A DNA stretch of 64,000 nucleotides from Algoriphagus sp. GTDB lineage: Bacteria > Bacteroidota > Bacteroidia > Cytophagales > Cyclobacteriaceae. The translations under genes and the position numbers were made by a program. The notes beneath the pieces were generated by a model. That model saw only the letters and a list, made by a program, of their open reading frames with translations, did not search any database and was not told the origin of the DNA. The stretch spans positions 1-64,000 of the forward strand of contig NZ_JAQWXX010000051.1 in the NCBI RefSeq assembly GCF_029254265.1. The letters run 5' to 3'. Positions 8,941 to 17,662 of this stretch are shown piece after piece (the first letter of the stretch is position 1; each line of letters opens with the position of its first letter).

Positions 8941-9051
8941 GGATTTATAAAGAAGAGGCGAGAGACAGGCTCTATGACCCTCTGGCAACCTGGAAAGTCC
9001 AAGGTGCCAATTCCTGCCAAGTAAGCTATTCTTATTTGGAACTATAAATTC
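8941..9051 (+). ncRNA. SAM-I (S-box) riboswitch
   Basis: The S-box core is conserved: AAGAGG, an ATGACCCTCTGGCAACC segment, AAGGTGCCAATTCCTGCC and the closing helix. All four helices can be drawn. P1 is 8941-8949 with 9043-9051 (9 bp, one G-U). P2 is AGAGG/CCTCT (8954-8958 with 8979-8983), carrying an inner GAG/CTC stem. P3 is built from ACCTGGA pairing with TCCAAGGT (from about 8988). P4 is CAAGTAAG/CTTATTTG (9018-9025 with 9031-9038). It lies 158 bases upstream of metY-metX, which make homocysteine, so SAM should repress them. A weak hairpin CCGAT/ATCGG followed by CTGTTTTT (about 9104-9131) is a possible expression platform. Confidence 0.9.
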
Positions 9052-9170
9052 TTTGCAATATGCACATTGGATTTTCCACTAGATTTCTTTCTTCCAGATT
9101 TCTCCCCGATTATAAATTATCGGCTGTTTTTATGCCTTTGATTCAGTCTTAAGACTATTTCAATCTCTAA

Positions 9171-10514
<1,344 letters not shown>

Positions 10515-10522
10515 GCATATAA

Positions 10523-11572
10523 ATGAACCTCAAAAGTGAATACGCATCTATTTCTATGATTCAAGAGTTGTTTCATTCTAATTCTTCTTTATCACTCGAA
10601 TCCGGGGAAAGCCTCCCCGAGTTCGAGTTGTTTTACACTACTTATGGCCAATTAAATGAAAGTAAATCCAATGTAGTCTGGGTGATTCATGCATTGACGG
10701 GAGATAGTAATGTGACAGATTGGTGGAACGGGCTTATTGGGGAGGATAAATTCTTCGACCCTAGTTCGCATTATATCATTTGTGCGAATTTGATTGGTTC
10801 CTGTTATGGTTCAACGAACCCGCTCAGTGTCAATCCTGTTTCCGGAAAACCATACTATTATGATTTCCCACAATTAACTACTCGAGATCAGGCTAATGCC
10901 TTGGAGCGTTTGCGAACTCATTTAGGAATTACTCAAATCAATACTTTGATTGGTGGATCACTTGGAGGTCAAGTAGGACTGGAATGGGCTATTATTCTAG
11001 GAGGAAAATTATCTAATGCCATAATTCTTGCATCCACAGCAAAGTCATCCCCATGGGTAATTGGATTCAATGAAACACAACGTATGGCAATTGAGTCAGA
11101 TTGTTCTTGGGGAAATGAAGACGAAAAAGCAGGAAAAAAAGGTTTAGAAACAGCTAGGGCAATAGCAATGCTTAGCTATAGACATCCGGAAGACATTAGT
11201 CGAAAACAGCAAGAGACGGATTCAAAGCTTGATAATTTCAAGGCAGCAAGTTATTTGAGGTATCAAGGGCGTAAACTTTCTAATCGCTTTAATGCATTGT
11301 CCTACTGGACATTAAGCAAGACAATGGATAGTCATGATTTAAGTAGGAAAAGGGAGAGTTTGGAATCTGCTCTACATGAAATTGAAGCGAATGTATTGAC
11401 AGTTGGAGTAGACTCTGACTTGCTATTCTTGGCTTCAGAATCTCAATTTATTTCCAAAAATGTAAAACGGGGGACTTATAAGGAAATACATTCCACAGCA
11501 GGTCATGATGCTTTTCTGATCGAGTTTGAGCAGCTAGTCTATATCCTAAAGTCATTTTATTTGCAACACTAG
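10523..11572 (+). CDS. metX: homoserine O-acetyltransferase
   Basis: Alpha/beta-hydrolase-fold acyltransferase activating homoserine for direct sulfhydrylation by MetY. The nucleophile elbow is GGSLGGQ (Ser146), the catalytic His is in TAGHDAFL (His328), and an Asp is in the VGVDSDLLF segment. HALTGDSNV and the NLIGSCYGSTNP region are conserved in the MetX family. Length 349 residues. The acyl donor (acetyl or succinyl) cannot be decided by family alone, but pairing with MetY favours acetyl. Its stop codon lies in the stem of a convergent terminator. Confidence 0.92.
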   Translation: MNLKSEYASISMIQELFHSNSSLSLESGESLPEFELFYTTYGQLNESKSNVVWVIHALTGDSNVTDWWNGLIGEDKFFDPSSHYIICANLIGSCYGSTNPLSVNPVSGKPYYYDFPQLTTRDQANALERLRTHLGITQINTLIGGSLGGQVGLEWAIILGGKLSNAIILASTAKSSPWVIGFNETQRMAIESDCSWGNEDEKAGKKGLETARAIAMLSYRHPEDISRKQQETDSKLDNFKAASYLRYQGRKLSNRFNALSYWTLSKTMDSHDLSRKRESLESALHEIEANVLTVGVDSDLLFLASESQFISKNVKRGTYKEIHSTAGHDAFLIEFEQLVYILKSFYLQH

Positions 11573-11596
11573 GAAGGCTTTATCAAGCTTTCCTAG
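11569..11596. terminator. bidirectional terminator shared by metX and the DUF2147 gene
   Basis: A 12-bp inverted repeat (CTAGGAAGGCTT, loop TATC, AAGCTTTCCTAG, one G-U pair) contains the metX stop codon at its left edge and the stop codon of the opposing DUF2147 gene at its right edge. The flanking bases carry only short T runs, so efficiency is uncertain. Confidence 0.5.
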
Positions 11597-12048
11597 TATG
11601 CTTTTGTCCACTCTACAGTCCTTCCCACCCATGAAAATCCAAGGTATCCTTTAACCTCCAAGATGTTATTGTTCTTCAATTTTAATTCGCAGGAGTAAGT
11701 TTTACCTGATTCTGGATCGTAGATTTTTCCATCCTTCCAGATTCCATCACCATATTTCAATCCTTGAAGAATTGTAAGTCCCATTATTGGTCTTTCTCTA
11801 AGTTTAGGATCGGAATTTTCACTATCAAGGATAGTTTCCTCACCATTTCCCTCTGGCTCAAGCCAAATAATTTTCCCCATAAATTCAGAACCATTTTTAA
11901 TGATTTCGATTTTAGCTGATTTCTCGGTATTGAACCAAGTTCCTAAGATCGCTCCTTCACTTTGCGCCTGAACTGAAGGGGAAAGGGTAATGGTAAAAAG
12001 AAAGATTACCGAAGTAAGTTAACAAATTTTGATAAAAATTGACTTCAT
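11593..12048 (-). pseudogene. DUF2147 family exported protein with a nonsense codon in the signal peptide
   Basis: The DUF2147 domain is complete: ILGTWFNTEKSAKIEI, GKIIWLEPEG, LRERPIMGLTILQGLKY, GKTYSCELKLKNN and a C-terminal GRTVEWTKAY. On the minus strand an ATG at 12048 opens MKSIFIKIC and meets TAA (12021-12019). The same frame then continues as LTSVIFLFTITLSPSVQAQ, a good signal-peptide core and cleavage site, into the domain. So one in-frame stop interrupts an otherwise perfect gene. No ATG, GTG or TTG lies between the stop and Met at 11880, which is inside the domain. It may be a recent pseudogene, a sequencing error (TTA to TAA), or be read from a rare ATT start. Confidence 0.75.
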
Positions 12049-12108
12049 AAAATACTTATTGAACTAGCTTTGGATTTGATTATAATAAGGCCTTAGGCTA
12101 TAAATTTA

Positions 12109-12756
12109 ATGATTTCGGATATAATATATAAAAATCACCCCCTTAAATTACTTCCGGAAAAAGCAATTTGGGAACCAAATATATCAGCAATTTTCCTTGC
12201 CGATTTGCATTTTGGTAAAGCAGCGCATTTCAGAAAATCTGGAATTCCAATACCTGAGCCTATTCATCAGGAGGATTTAAACCAAATTACAAATCTAATT
12301 TTAAAGTACCAACCCAATGATTTTTACTTTTTAGGGGATTTATTCCATAGTGATTGGAATGAGCAATGGGAAGTTTTGAATCAGTTTTTAAAGAATTTTA
12401 CGGAAACAAAATTTCATCTGATCAAGGGAAACCATGATGTACTCTCCCCCATTGCTTACACTAGATCATCTTTTCAGATCCATTTGCAACCGCTCGAATT
12501 AGGAAATTTGCTACTTTCGCACGAACCCCTTGAAAGCGTTTCGGTAGATCAATTGAATTTATGCGGACATATTCATCCCGGAATCAGATTAGTTGGGAAG
12601 GCTAGGCAATCTGTTCGGATTCCGGTTTTTCATTTGAGTGGAAATCAGCTTACGCTTCCGGCTTTTGGGAATTTTACAGGTTTGGCACTTATCACTCCTA
12701 AAGCAGGCGATCAAATCTTTGGGGTGACTGGAAAAAAAATCATTCAAATCCTTTAA
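12109..12756 (+). CDS. pdeM: ligase-associated DNA damage response endonuclease PdeM
   Basis: Metallophosphoesterase of the calcineurin-like fold. Metal-binding motifs appear in order: ADLHFGK (31-37), LGDLFHSD (75-82), KGNHD (106-110), LSHEPL (136-141) and CGHIHPG (152-158). The length of 215 residues and the LxFGKAAHFRKSGIPIP segment match the PdeM family, which usually sits beside an ATP-dependent DNA ligase, a Lhr-like helicase and an exonuclease. None of those partners is adjacent here, so the DNA-repair role is inferred from family only. Confidence 0.85.
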   Translation: MISDIIYKNHPLKLLPEKAIWEPNISAIFLADLHFGKAAHFRKSGIPIPEPIHQEDLNQITNLILKYQPNDFYFLGDLFHSDWNEQWEVLNQFLKNFTETKFHLIKGNHDVLSPIAYTRSSFQIHLQPLELGNLLLSHEPLESVSVDQLNLCGHIHPGIRLVGKARQSVRIPVFHLSGNQLTLPAFGNFTGLALITPKAGDQIFGVTGKKIIQIL

Positions 12757-12798
12757 CAGAATAAGATTGGCAATATCCTTGGGGAAAGTTAATTTTGA

Positions 12799-13704
12799 AT
12801 GAAGAAATCAATTATGGCAAATCATCCACGTAAGAAAAAAACGCTGGGGCACTTCAAATTTGGAAGTGTTTTATTCAGTACTACATTATCGCTTTTCATT
12901 GTGGGACTCTTCGGAGTGATCTTGATTCAAGCAAAAACACTCACCAGCCTTATTCGGGAAAATATTGAGGTGCAGGTTTTTTTGGATAAAAATTTAGAGG
13001 AAAGCGAAATCAAAGCAATCGAGTCTAACCTTGCGGATAGATCATTTGTATTGAGGAAAGCGGATACGCTGGCTTTGCGATTTGTTACAGATGAAGAAGC
13101 TGCAGCAACTTTTATAGAGAGTACAGGAGAAGATTTTACCAAGTTTTTAGAAGATAATCCGCTTAGAGATAGTTTTGTGATTTCTATTGCGGAGGAATTC
13201 CAAACCGGAGAACAGCTGGAAGCAATCGTAGCAGAGTTGGAGGAAATCCCTGGAATATTTGAGGTCTCTTATATGACTGACCTTGTAGATTCAATCAATA
13301 AGAATCTACTCAAAGTAAGTTTAGTGCTCGGGGGTTTTATTTTGATTTTAATTATCACCGTAGTGATGCTGATCAATAATACAATCAGGTTGGCCTTGTT
13401 TTCTCAGCGGTTTTTGATTCGATCCATGCAATTGGTTGGAGCCACGAGAGGATTTATCCGTAAACCATTTCTTTCCAGAGCAATTATTTTCGGAATGCTA
13501 GCAGGTGGATTTGCTTCACTGATTTTATTCCTTCTAGTGAAATATACCCAATCCTCAATCGAGGGATTTGCAATGCTTCAGAATCAAAACCTTCTTTTTC
13601 TATTGTTTGGTGTTCTGATTTTGGTAGGAGGAATTCTCTCGGTACTGAGTACCTTGCGTGCAGTGAATAAATATTTGAACATGTCTTTGGACGAACTCTA
13701 TTAA
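12799..13704 (+). CDS. ftsX: cell division protein FtsX
   Basis: Permease subunit of the FtsEX divisome complex that activates peptidoglycan hydrolases. A basic cytoplasmic N-terminus (residues 1-20) is followed by TM1 (about 28-47), a periplasmic domain of about 120 residues containing the VEVQVFLDKNL pattern, and three further membrane segments in a C-terminal FtsX domain (RSMQLVGATRGFIRKPF is the conserved cytoplasmic loop). Length 301 is usual. ftsE is not adjacent, as is common in Bacteroidota. ATG at 12814 is an alternative start. The DUF3098 gene follows after two bases. Confidence 0.92.
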   Translation: MKKSIMANHPRKKKTLGHFKFGSVLFSTTLSLFIVGLFGVILIQAKTLTSLIRENIEVQVFLDKNLEESEIKAIESNLADRSFVLRKADTLALRFVTDEEAAATFIESTGEDFTKFLEDNPLRDSFVISIAEEFQTGEQLEAIVAELEEIPGIFEVSYMTDLVDSINKNLLKVSLVLGGFILILIITVVMLINNTIRLALFSQRFLIRSMQLVGATRGFIRKPFLSRAIIFGMLAGGFASLILFLLVKYTQSSIEGFAMLQNQNLLFLLFGVLILVGGILSVLSTLRAVNKYLNMSLDELY

Positions 13705-13706
13705 TA

Positions 13707-13916
13707 ATGAGCAAATCTTCTTTTCCCTTTTCTAGAAAAAATTATAAACTGATGTTAATCGGTATCGCAATGATCATCTTGGGTTTTGTCCTGATTAGTT
13801 TAGACGGCCAGCCTCATGGTAATGGCATACTTGGTCTTACAATCGGTCCCATTGTGACTCTGGCAGGATTTATTTTTGAATTCTATGCGATTTTCGCAAA
13901 AACTGATTCTAATTAA
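13707..13916 (+). CDS. DUF3098 family small membrane protein
   Basis: A 69-residue protein with two predicted membrane helices (about 15-33 and 43-63), starting SKSSFPFSRKNYKLMLIGI. The central SLDGQPHGNGILGLTIGPI matches the DUF3098 pattern found next to ftsX throughout Bacteroidota. It is almost certainly cotranscribed with ftsX (2-base gap). The biochemical role is unknown; a link to FtsX function is inferred from conserved neighbourhood only. Confidence 0.85.
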   Translation: MSKSSFPFSRKNYKLMLIGIAMIILGFVLISLDGQPHGNGILGLTIGPIVTLAGFIFEFYAIFAKTDSN

Positions 13917-13967
13917 TTATCATGAATTTCAAGGAGAATAGGATATTTTCCTTTTCTGCCAAAATAG

Positions 13968-14651
13968 ATGGAACAAGAGCCATACGCTGAGTTATTTTTA
14001 ATTGATAAGCCCTTTAAGTGGACTTCTTTTGACGTAGTTCGAAAAGTTAGAAATACGCTAAAAATAAAAAAAGTAGGTCATGCTGGTACTTTGGATCCTT
14101 TAGCTACTGGACTTCTCATCGTTTGTGCGGGCAAAATGACCAAACAGATTGATACGTTCATGGGTCAGGAAAAAGAGTACACCGGTACTTTTGAGATTGG
14201 AGCTACAACAGATTCATTTGATTTGGAACAACCTGTAATTCAAGTAGCTGATTCTTCTGGGATTTCATTGAGTGATGTGGAAGCTGCTGTGAAAGAACTT
14301 ACGGGAGATATTTTACAGGTTCCTCCCATGCACTCTGCAATTAAAGTAGATGGCAAACGGGTATATGAATCTGCCAGAAAAGGCATTGATGTAAAAATGG
14401 AGCCAAGACCGGTTACTGTCAGTGAGTTTGAAATAACCAGATTTGAAAACCCTACCGTTGAATTTCGAATAGTCTGTTCAAAGGGAACTTATATTCGAAG
14501 CCTAGCTCGAGACCTTGGAGATAAACTTGGAGTTGGTGCTTACATGAGTTCGCTTTGTCGAACTCGAATTGGGGGATTCACTTTAGCTCAAAGCAAGAAT
14601 TTGGATAATCTTATCGAAGAAATCAAATTAAGATCCGATGAAAATCTATGA
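13968..14651 (+). CDS. truB: tRNA pseudouridine(55) synthase
   Basis: Makes pseudouridine 55 in the tRNA T-loop. DKPFKWTSFDVV and KVGHAGTLDPLATG (catalytic Asp in GTLDPLA, about residues 38-44) are diagnostic, with PPMHSAIKVDGKRVYE and CSKGTYIRSLARDLG further on. Length 227 residues, the short form lacking a PUA domain. It overlaps ribF by 14 bases, indicating coupled translation. In most Bacteroidota uppP lies between DUF3098 and truB, but here only 51 bases separate them. Confidence 0.95.
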   Translation: MEQEPYAELFLIDKPFKWTSFDVVRKVRNTLKIKKVGHAGTLDPLATGLLIVCAGKMTKQIDTFMGQEKEYTGTFEIGATTDSFDLEQPVIQVADSSGISLSDVEAAVKELTGDILQVPPMHSAIKVDGKRVYESARKGIDVKMEPRPVTVSEFEITRFENPTVEFRIVCSKGTYIRSLARDLGDKLGVGAYMSSLCRTRIGGFTLAQSKNLDNLIEEIKLRSDENL

Positions 14652-15561
14652 GGGCTTAGCTGACTTTCCAAAGCTTAAAAATGCAGTGGTTACAAGTGGG
14701 ACCTTTGATGGAGTTCATCTCGGTCATCAAAAAATCTTACAACGGATTCGGGAAATTGCCAAAAGTATTGATGGAGAAACGGTTTTAATTACTTTTTGGC
14801 CCCATCCAAGATTGGTTCTTTTTCCTAATGAACATAATCTAAGACTTCTTAGCACATTTGAGGAAAAGACAAAGCTCCTAAGACAGTTTGGTGTTGATCA
14901 TCTGGTTTCTATTCCCTTTACGAAGGAGTTTTCTGAATTGAGTTCAGAAGAATTTATTCAAAATGTGTTAGTGGATAAGATCCGATGCAAGAAACTAGTC
15001 ATTGGATATGATCACAGATTTGGAAAAAATCGTGAAGGAAGCTTTGAATATCTTCAGGCGAATCATGCCAAATTTGGATTTGAATTGGAGGAAATATCCC
15101 GTCAGGATGTGGATGATATTGGTGTTTCAAGCACCAAAATAAGAAAAGCACTGGAGGCAGGAGATGTGATTACCGCTATTAATTATTTGGGGAGAGCCTA
15201 CGAGTTAAATGGTTTGGTAATAAAAGGGCAACAAATTGGTAGATCAATTGGATTTCCTACAGCAAATATCCACATCCCTAATGATTACAAACTAATCCCC
15301 AAAGACGGTGTTTATGCTGTAGAGGCAATGGTAAATGAAAAAATTTACAAAGCCATGCTCAATATCGGAAATAGACCAACTGTAGATGGTCATAAAAAAA
15401 CTGTTGAAGCTCATTTGTTCGATTTTCAAGGTGATTTGTATGATAAACAGATCACTATTTATTTCAAGGCATTCTTAAGAGATGAGCGAAAATTTGAAGG
15501 ATTGGAAGCCTTGAAAGCTCAGTTAAGTCTGGATCAAGTTAATGCTAAAAAATTGCTTTAA
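14638..15561 (+). CDS. ribF: bifunctional riboflavin kinase / FAD synthetase
   Basis: Converts riboflavin to FMN and FAD. The N-terminal nucleotidyltransferase domain carries TSGTFDGVHLGHQKIL (about 20-35) and GYDHRFGKNREG. The C-terminal riboflavin kinase domain has GQQIGRSIGFPTANI and the NIGNRPTVDG and EAHLFDF motifs. Length 307 is typical. It starts inside the truB 3' end. The product scoA begins 10 bases downstream, so the run ftsX to scoB may be read together, although the functions are unrelated. Confidence 0.95.
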   Translation: MKIYEGLADFPKLKNAVVTSGTFDGVHLGHQKILQRIREIAKSIDGETVLITFWPHPRLVLFPNEHNLRLLSTFEEKTKLLRQFGVDHLVSIPFTKEFSELSSEEFIQNVLVDKIRCKKLVIGYDHRFGKNREGSFEYLQANHAKFGFELEEISRQDVDDIGVSSTKIRKALEAGDVITAINYLGRAYELNGLVIKGQQIGRSIGFPTANIHIPNDYKLIPKDGVYAVEAMVNEKIYKAMLNIGNRPTVDGHKKTVEAHLFDFQGDLYDKQITIYFKAFLRDERKFEGLEALKAQLSLDQVNAKKLL

Positions 15562-15571
15562 ACCCAAATAT

Positions 15572-16267
15572 ATGATTGATAAAACTGTAAAAAATGCCCA
15601 AGTCGCAGTGGCTGATATCCCAAGTAATTGTATGCTTATGATGGGAGGTTTTGGCCTGTCGGGGATACCTGAGAACTGTATTTCCGCTTTGTTAGAGCGG
15701 GACATCAACGGATTGACAATTGTGTCAAATAACGCAGGAGTAGATGATTTTGGAATAGGACTATTGCTTAAAAAGCGGATGGTCAAGAAAATGATTTCAA
15801 GCTATGTCGGCGAAAATGCAGAGTTTGAAAGGCAATTGTTAAACGGTGAGCTTGAAGTAGATTTAATTCCACAGGGGACTTTGGCTGAACGTGTCAGGGC
15901 TGGTGGTGCCGGCATTCCGGCTTTCTTTACTCCTGCAGGTGTTGGGACTGAAGTTGCTGAGGGAAAAGAAACAAGGGTATTCGAGGGGAAAACATATTTG
16001 ATGGAAAATTGGCTTAAAGCCGATTTCTCTATTGTAAAAGCCTGGAAAGGTGATACTGCCGGAAACCTGATTTATAAAGGAACAGCCAGGAATTTCAACC
16101 CAATCATGGCAACTGCAGGAAAAATCTGTATTGCAGAGGTAGAAGAACTTGTGCCGGCTGGGGAGTTGGATCCTAATGAAATTCATACGCCCGGAATTTA
16201 CGTTCAACGGATATTCCAAGGGGTTAATTATGAAAAAAGAATCGAACAACGAACCATTTCCAAATAA
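15572..16267 (+). CDS. scoA: 3-oxoacid CoA-transferase subunit A
   Basis: Alpha subunit of succinyl-CoA:3-ketoacid (acetoacetate) CoA-transferase, feeding ketone bodies or branched catabolites into acetyl-CoA. The class I CoA-transferase glycine motif MMGGFGLSGIPENCISAL (about 25-42) and VSNNAGVDDFGIGLLL are present, with VPQGTLAE-like LIPQGTLAERVRAGGAGIPAF. The start is set at ATG 15572 (MIDKTVKNAQVAV). The frame is open to 15542, but those residues overlap ribF. Subunit B follows at once. Confidence 0.92.
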   Translation: MIDKTVKNAQVAVADIPSNCMLMMGGFGLSGIPENCISALLERDINGLTIVSNNAGVDDFGIGLLLKKRMVKKMISSYVGENAEFERQLLNGELEVDLIPQGTLAERVRAGGAGIPAFFTPAGVGTEVAEGKETRVFEGKTYLMENWLKADFSIVKAWKGDTAGNLIYKGTARNFNPIMATAGKICIAEVEELVPAGELDPNEIHTPGIYVQRIFQGVNYEKRIEQRTISK

Positions 16268-16274
16268 ACCCACT

Positions 16275-16934
16275 ATGCTAACTAAAGATCAAATCGCACA
16301 GCGAATCGCCAAAGAGGTAAAAAATGGGCAATACATCAATCTTGGAATTGGTATTCCTACTCTGGTGGCAAACTATATCCCGGAAGATCTGGATGTAGTG
16401 CTCCAATCTGAAAATGGACTTTTGGGAATTGGCCCCTTCCCTACTGAAGCTGAAGTAGATCCTGACTTAATAAATGCAGGTAAACAAACAATAACCTTGG
16501 CAAAAGGGTCAGCCCTTTTCAATTCTGCTGAGTCTTTTGCAATGATCAGAGGTGGGCATGTGCATCTTACCATTCTAGGAGCAATGGAAGTCTCTGAAAA
16601 CGGTGACATCGCAAACTGGAAGATCCCTGGCAAAATGGTAAAGGGAATGGGTGGCGCAATGGATCTGGTAGCTTCTGCAGACAATATTATAGTAGCTATG
16701 CAGCATTGTTCAAAAAGTGGTGAATCAAAATTGCTCTCAGCTTGCTCCTTACCAATCACTGGAATTCGATGTGTCAAAAAAATAGTGTCGGATTTAGCGG
16801 TATTGGAAGTATTGCCTGAAGGTGGCTTCTTACTAAAAGAGCGGGCACCCGGAGTTTCAGTTGAGGAAATAAAGTCAAAAACGGCTGGTAAATTGATCAT
16901 TGAGGGAGAGATTCCAGAGATGATTTTCGATTAA
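16275..16934 (+). CDS. scoB: 3-oxoacid CoA-transferase subunit B
   Basis: Beta subunit partner of scoA. NGQYINLGIGIPTLVANY and the catalytic glutamate context SENGLLGIGPFP (the Glu that forms the CoA thioester) are clear, followed by GGHVHLTILGAMEVSENGDIANW. I chose ATG 16275 (MLTKDQIAQRIA, 219 residues), 7 bases after scoA. An in-frame ATG at 16230 would add 15 hydrophilic residues overlapping scoA and is less like the family. Confidence 0.92.
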   Translation: MLTKDQIAQRIAKEVKNGQYINLGIGIPTLVANYIPEDLDVVLQSENGLLGIGPFPTEAEVDPDLINAGKQTITLAKGSALFNSAESFAMIRGGHVHLTILGAMEVSENGDIANWKIPGKMVKGMGGAMDLVASADNIIVAMQHCSKSGESKLLSACSLPITGIRCVKKIVSDLAVLEVLPEGGFLLKERAPGVSVEEIKSKTAGKLIIEGEIPEMIFD

Positions 16935-17012
16935 AATGAACTCAAAGAACAATCTTGAAGTTTGCTGAATAATTTTGAAATCAGAGTATATAAGAGAGTT
17001 AACATAAATTGA

Positions 17013-17351
17013 ATGAAAAAATCAGATATCCATTTTCAGGTAGAACTAGACGAAAATAGTTTACCAAAAGCTATTCGATGGGATGCTTCAGATAAAGAAG
17101 GCGAAGGTTTAGAGTCCACAAAAAGCATCAGTTTGAATGTTTGGGACAATTTGAATCATAGTACACTCAGAATTGATCTTTGGACTGAAGAAATGTCCGT
17201 GGCAGAGATGAAGCGTTTTTATATTGATATTCTTGGAGGAATGGCTCAGACAATTCTGAACAGTACAGGAGACGAGTTCATGTCAGAAGAGATGAAAGAT
17301 CTTTGTGATCGCCTCGTAAGACATGTAAATGAAGAGAATAGTAAAAAATGA
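17013..17351 (+). CDS. gldC: gliding motility protein GldC
   Basis: A 112-residue soluble protein starting KKSDIHFQVELDENSLPKAIRWDAS, matching GldC, an accessory of the Bacteroidota gliding/type IX secretion machinery. No signal peptide or membrane segment. GldC is thought to assist GldB in Flavobacterium; gldB is not adjacent here. A strong terminator follows, so it is probably a single-gene unit. It places the organism among lineages with the gliding gene set but does not prove motility. Confidence 0.88.
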   Translation: MKKSDIHFQVELDENSLPKAIRWDASDKEGEGLESTKSISLNVWDNLNHSTLRIDLWTEEMSVAEMKRFYIDILGGMAQTILNSTGDEFMSEEMKDLCDRLVRHVNEENSKK

Positions 17352-17368
17352 CGTTTTTGATTAAGATC

Positions 17369-17400
17369 AAAAAAAACCTGATGTTCATCAGGTTTTTTTT
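17369..17400 (+). terminator. intrinsic terminator after gldC
   Basis: AAAAAACCTGATG, loop TTC or shorter, then ATCAGG and eight T residues, 18 bases after the gldC stop. Confidence 0.8.
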
Positions 17401-17662
17401 ATTGTAAATTTTTCAAAAAAAAATCTTCATTTTTCAATTTTGTAATAAACCGGTTAATTCATTCTTTTAAAACTAATTGCATGCCATAAAAAATTGAAAA
17501 TCAATAATAAACTACCTCAGTTTCCAGAATTAGTTTATTTTTAGATTTTAGTTTTGTGATTAAAATTTGGGTTCAAATATTTTTTTATTCGCTATTTAGG
17601 CTAAATTTCGGACAATAACACCCAATCAATTATCACATTAATCCCAAAATAAAAGTAAGCCT
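17401..17662. other. AT-rich intergenic region ahead of the TonB-dependent receptor
   Basis: Very AT-rich with several A and T tracts and one short palindrome AACCGGTT near 17448. No gene is visible. The receptor promoter must be here; TAAATTTC about 70 bases ahead of the start resembles a Bacteroidota -7 box (TAnnTTTG), but no matching TTTG at -33 is evident. Confidence 0.4.

Noticed and set aside
8823-9020. Minus-strand reading frame of 65 residues across the met leader
   Set aside because: It is the antisense of the SAM-I aptamer and has no family resemblance; the conserved bases are explained by the riboswitch.
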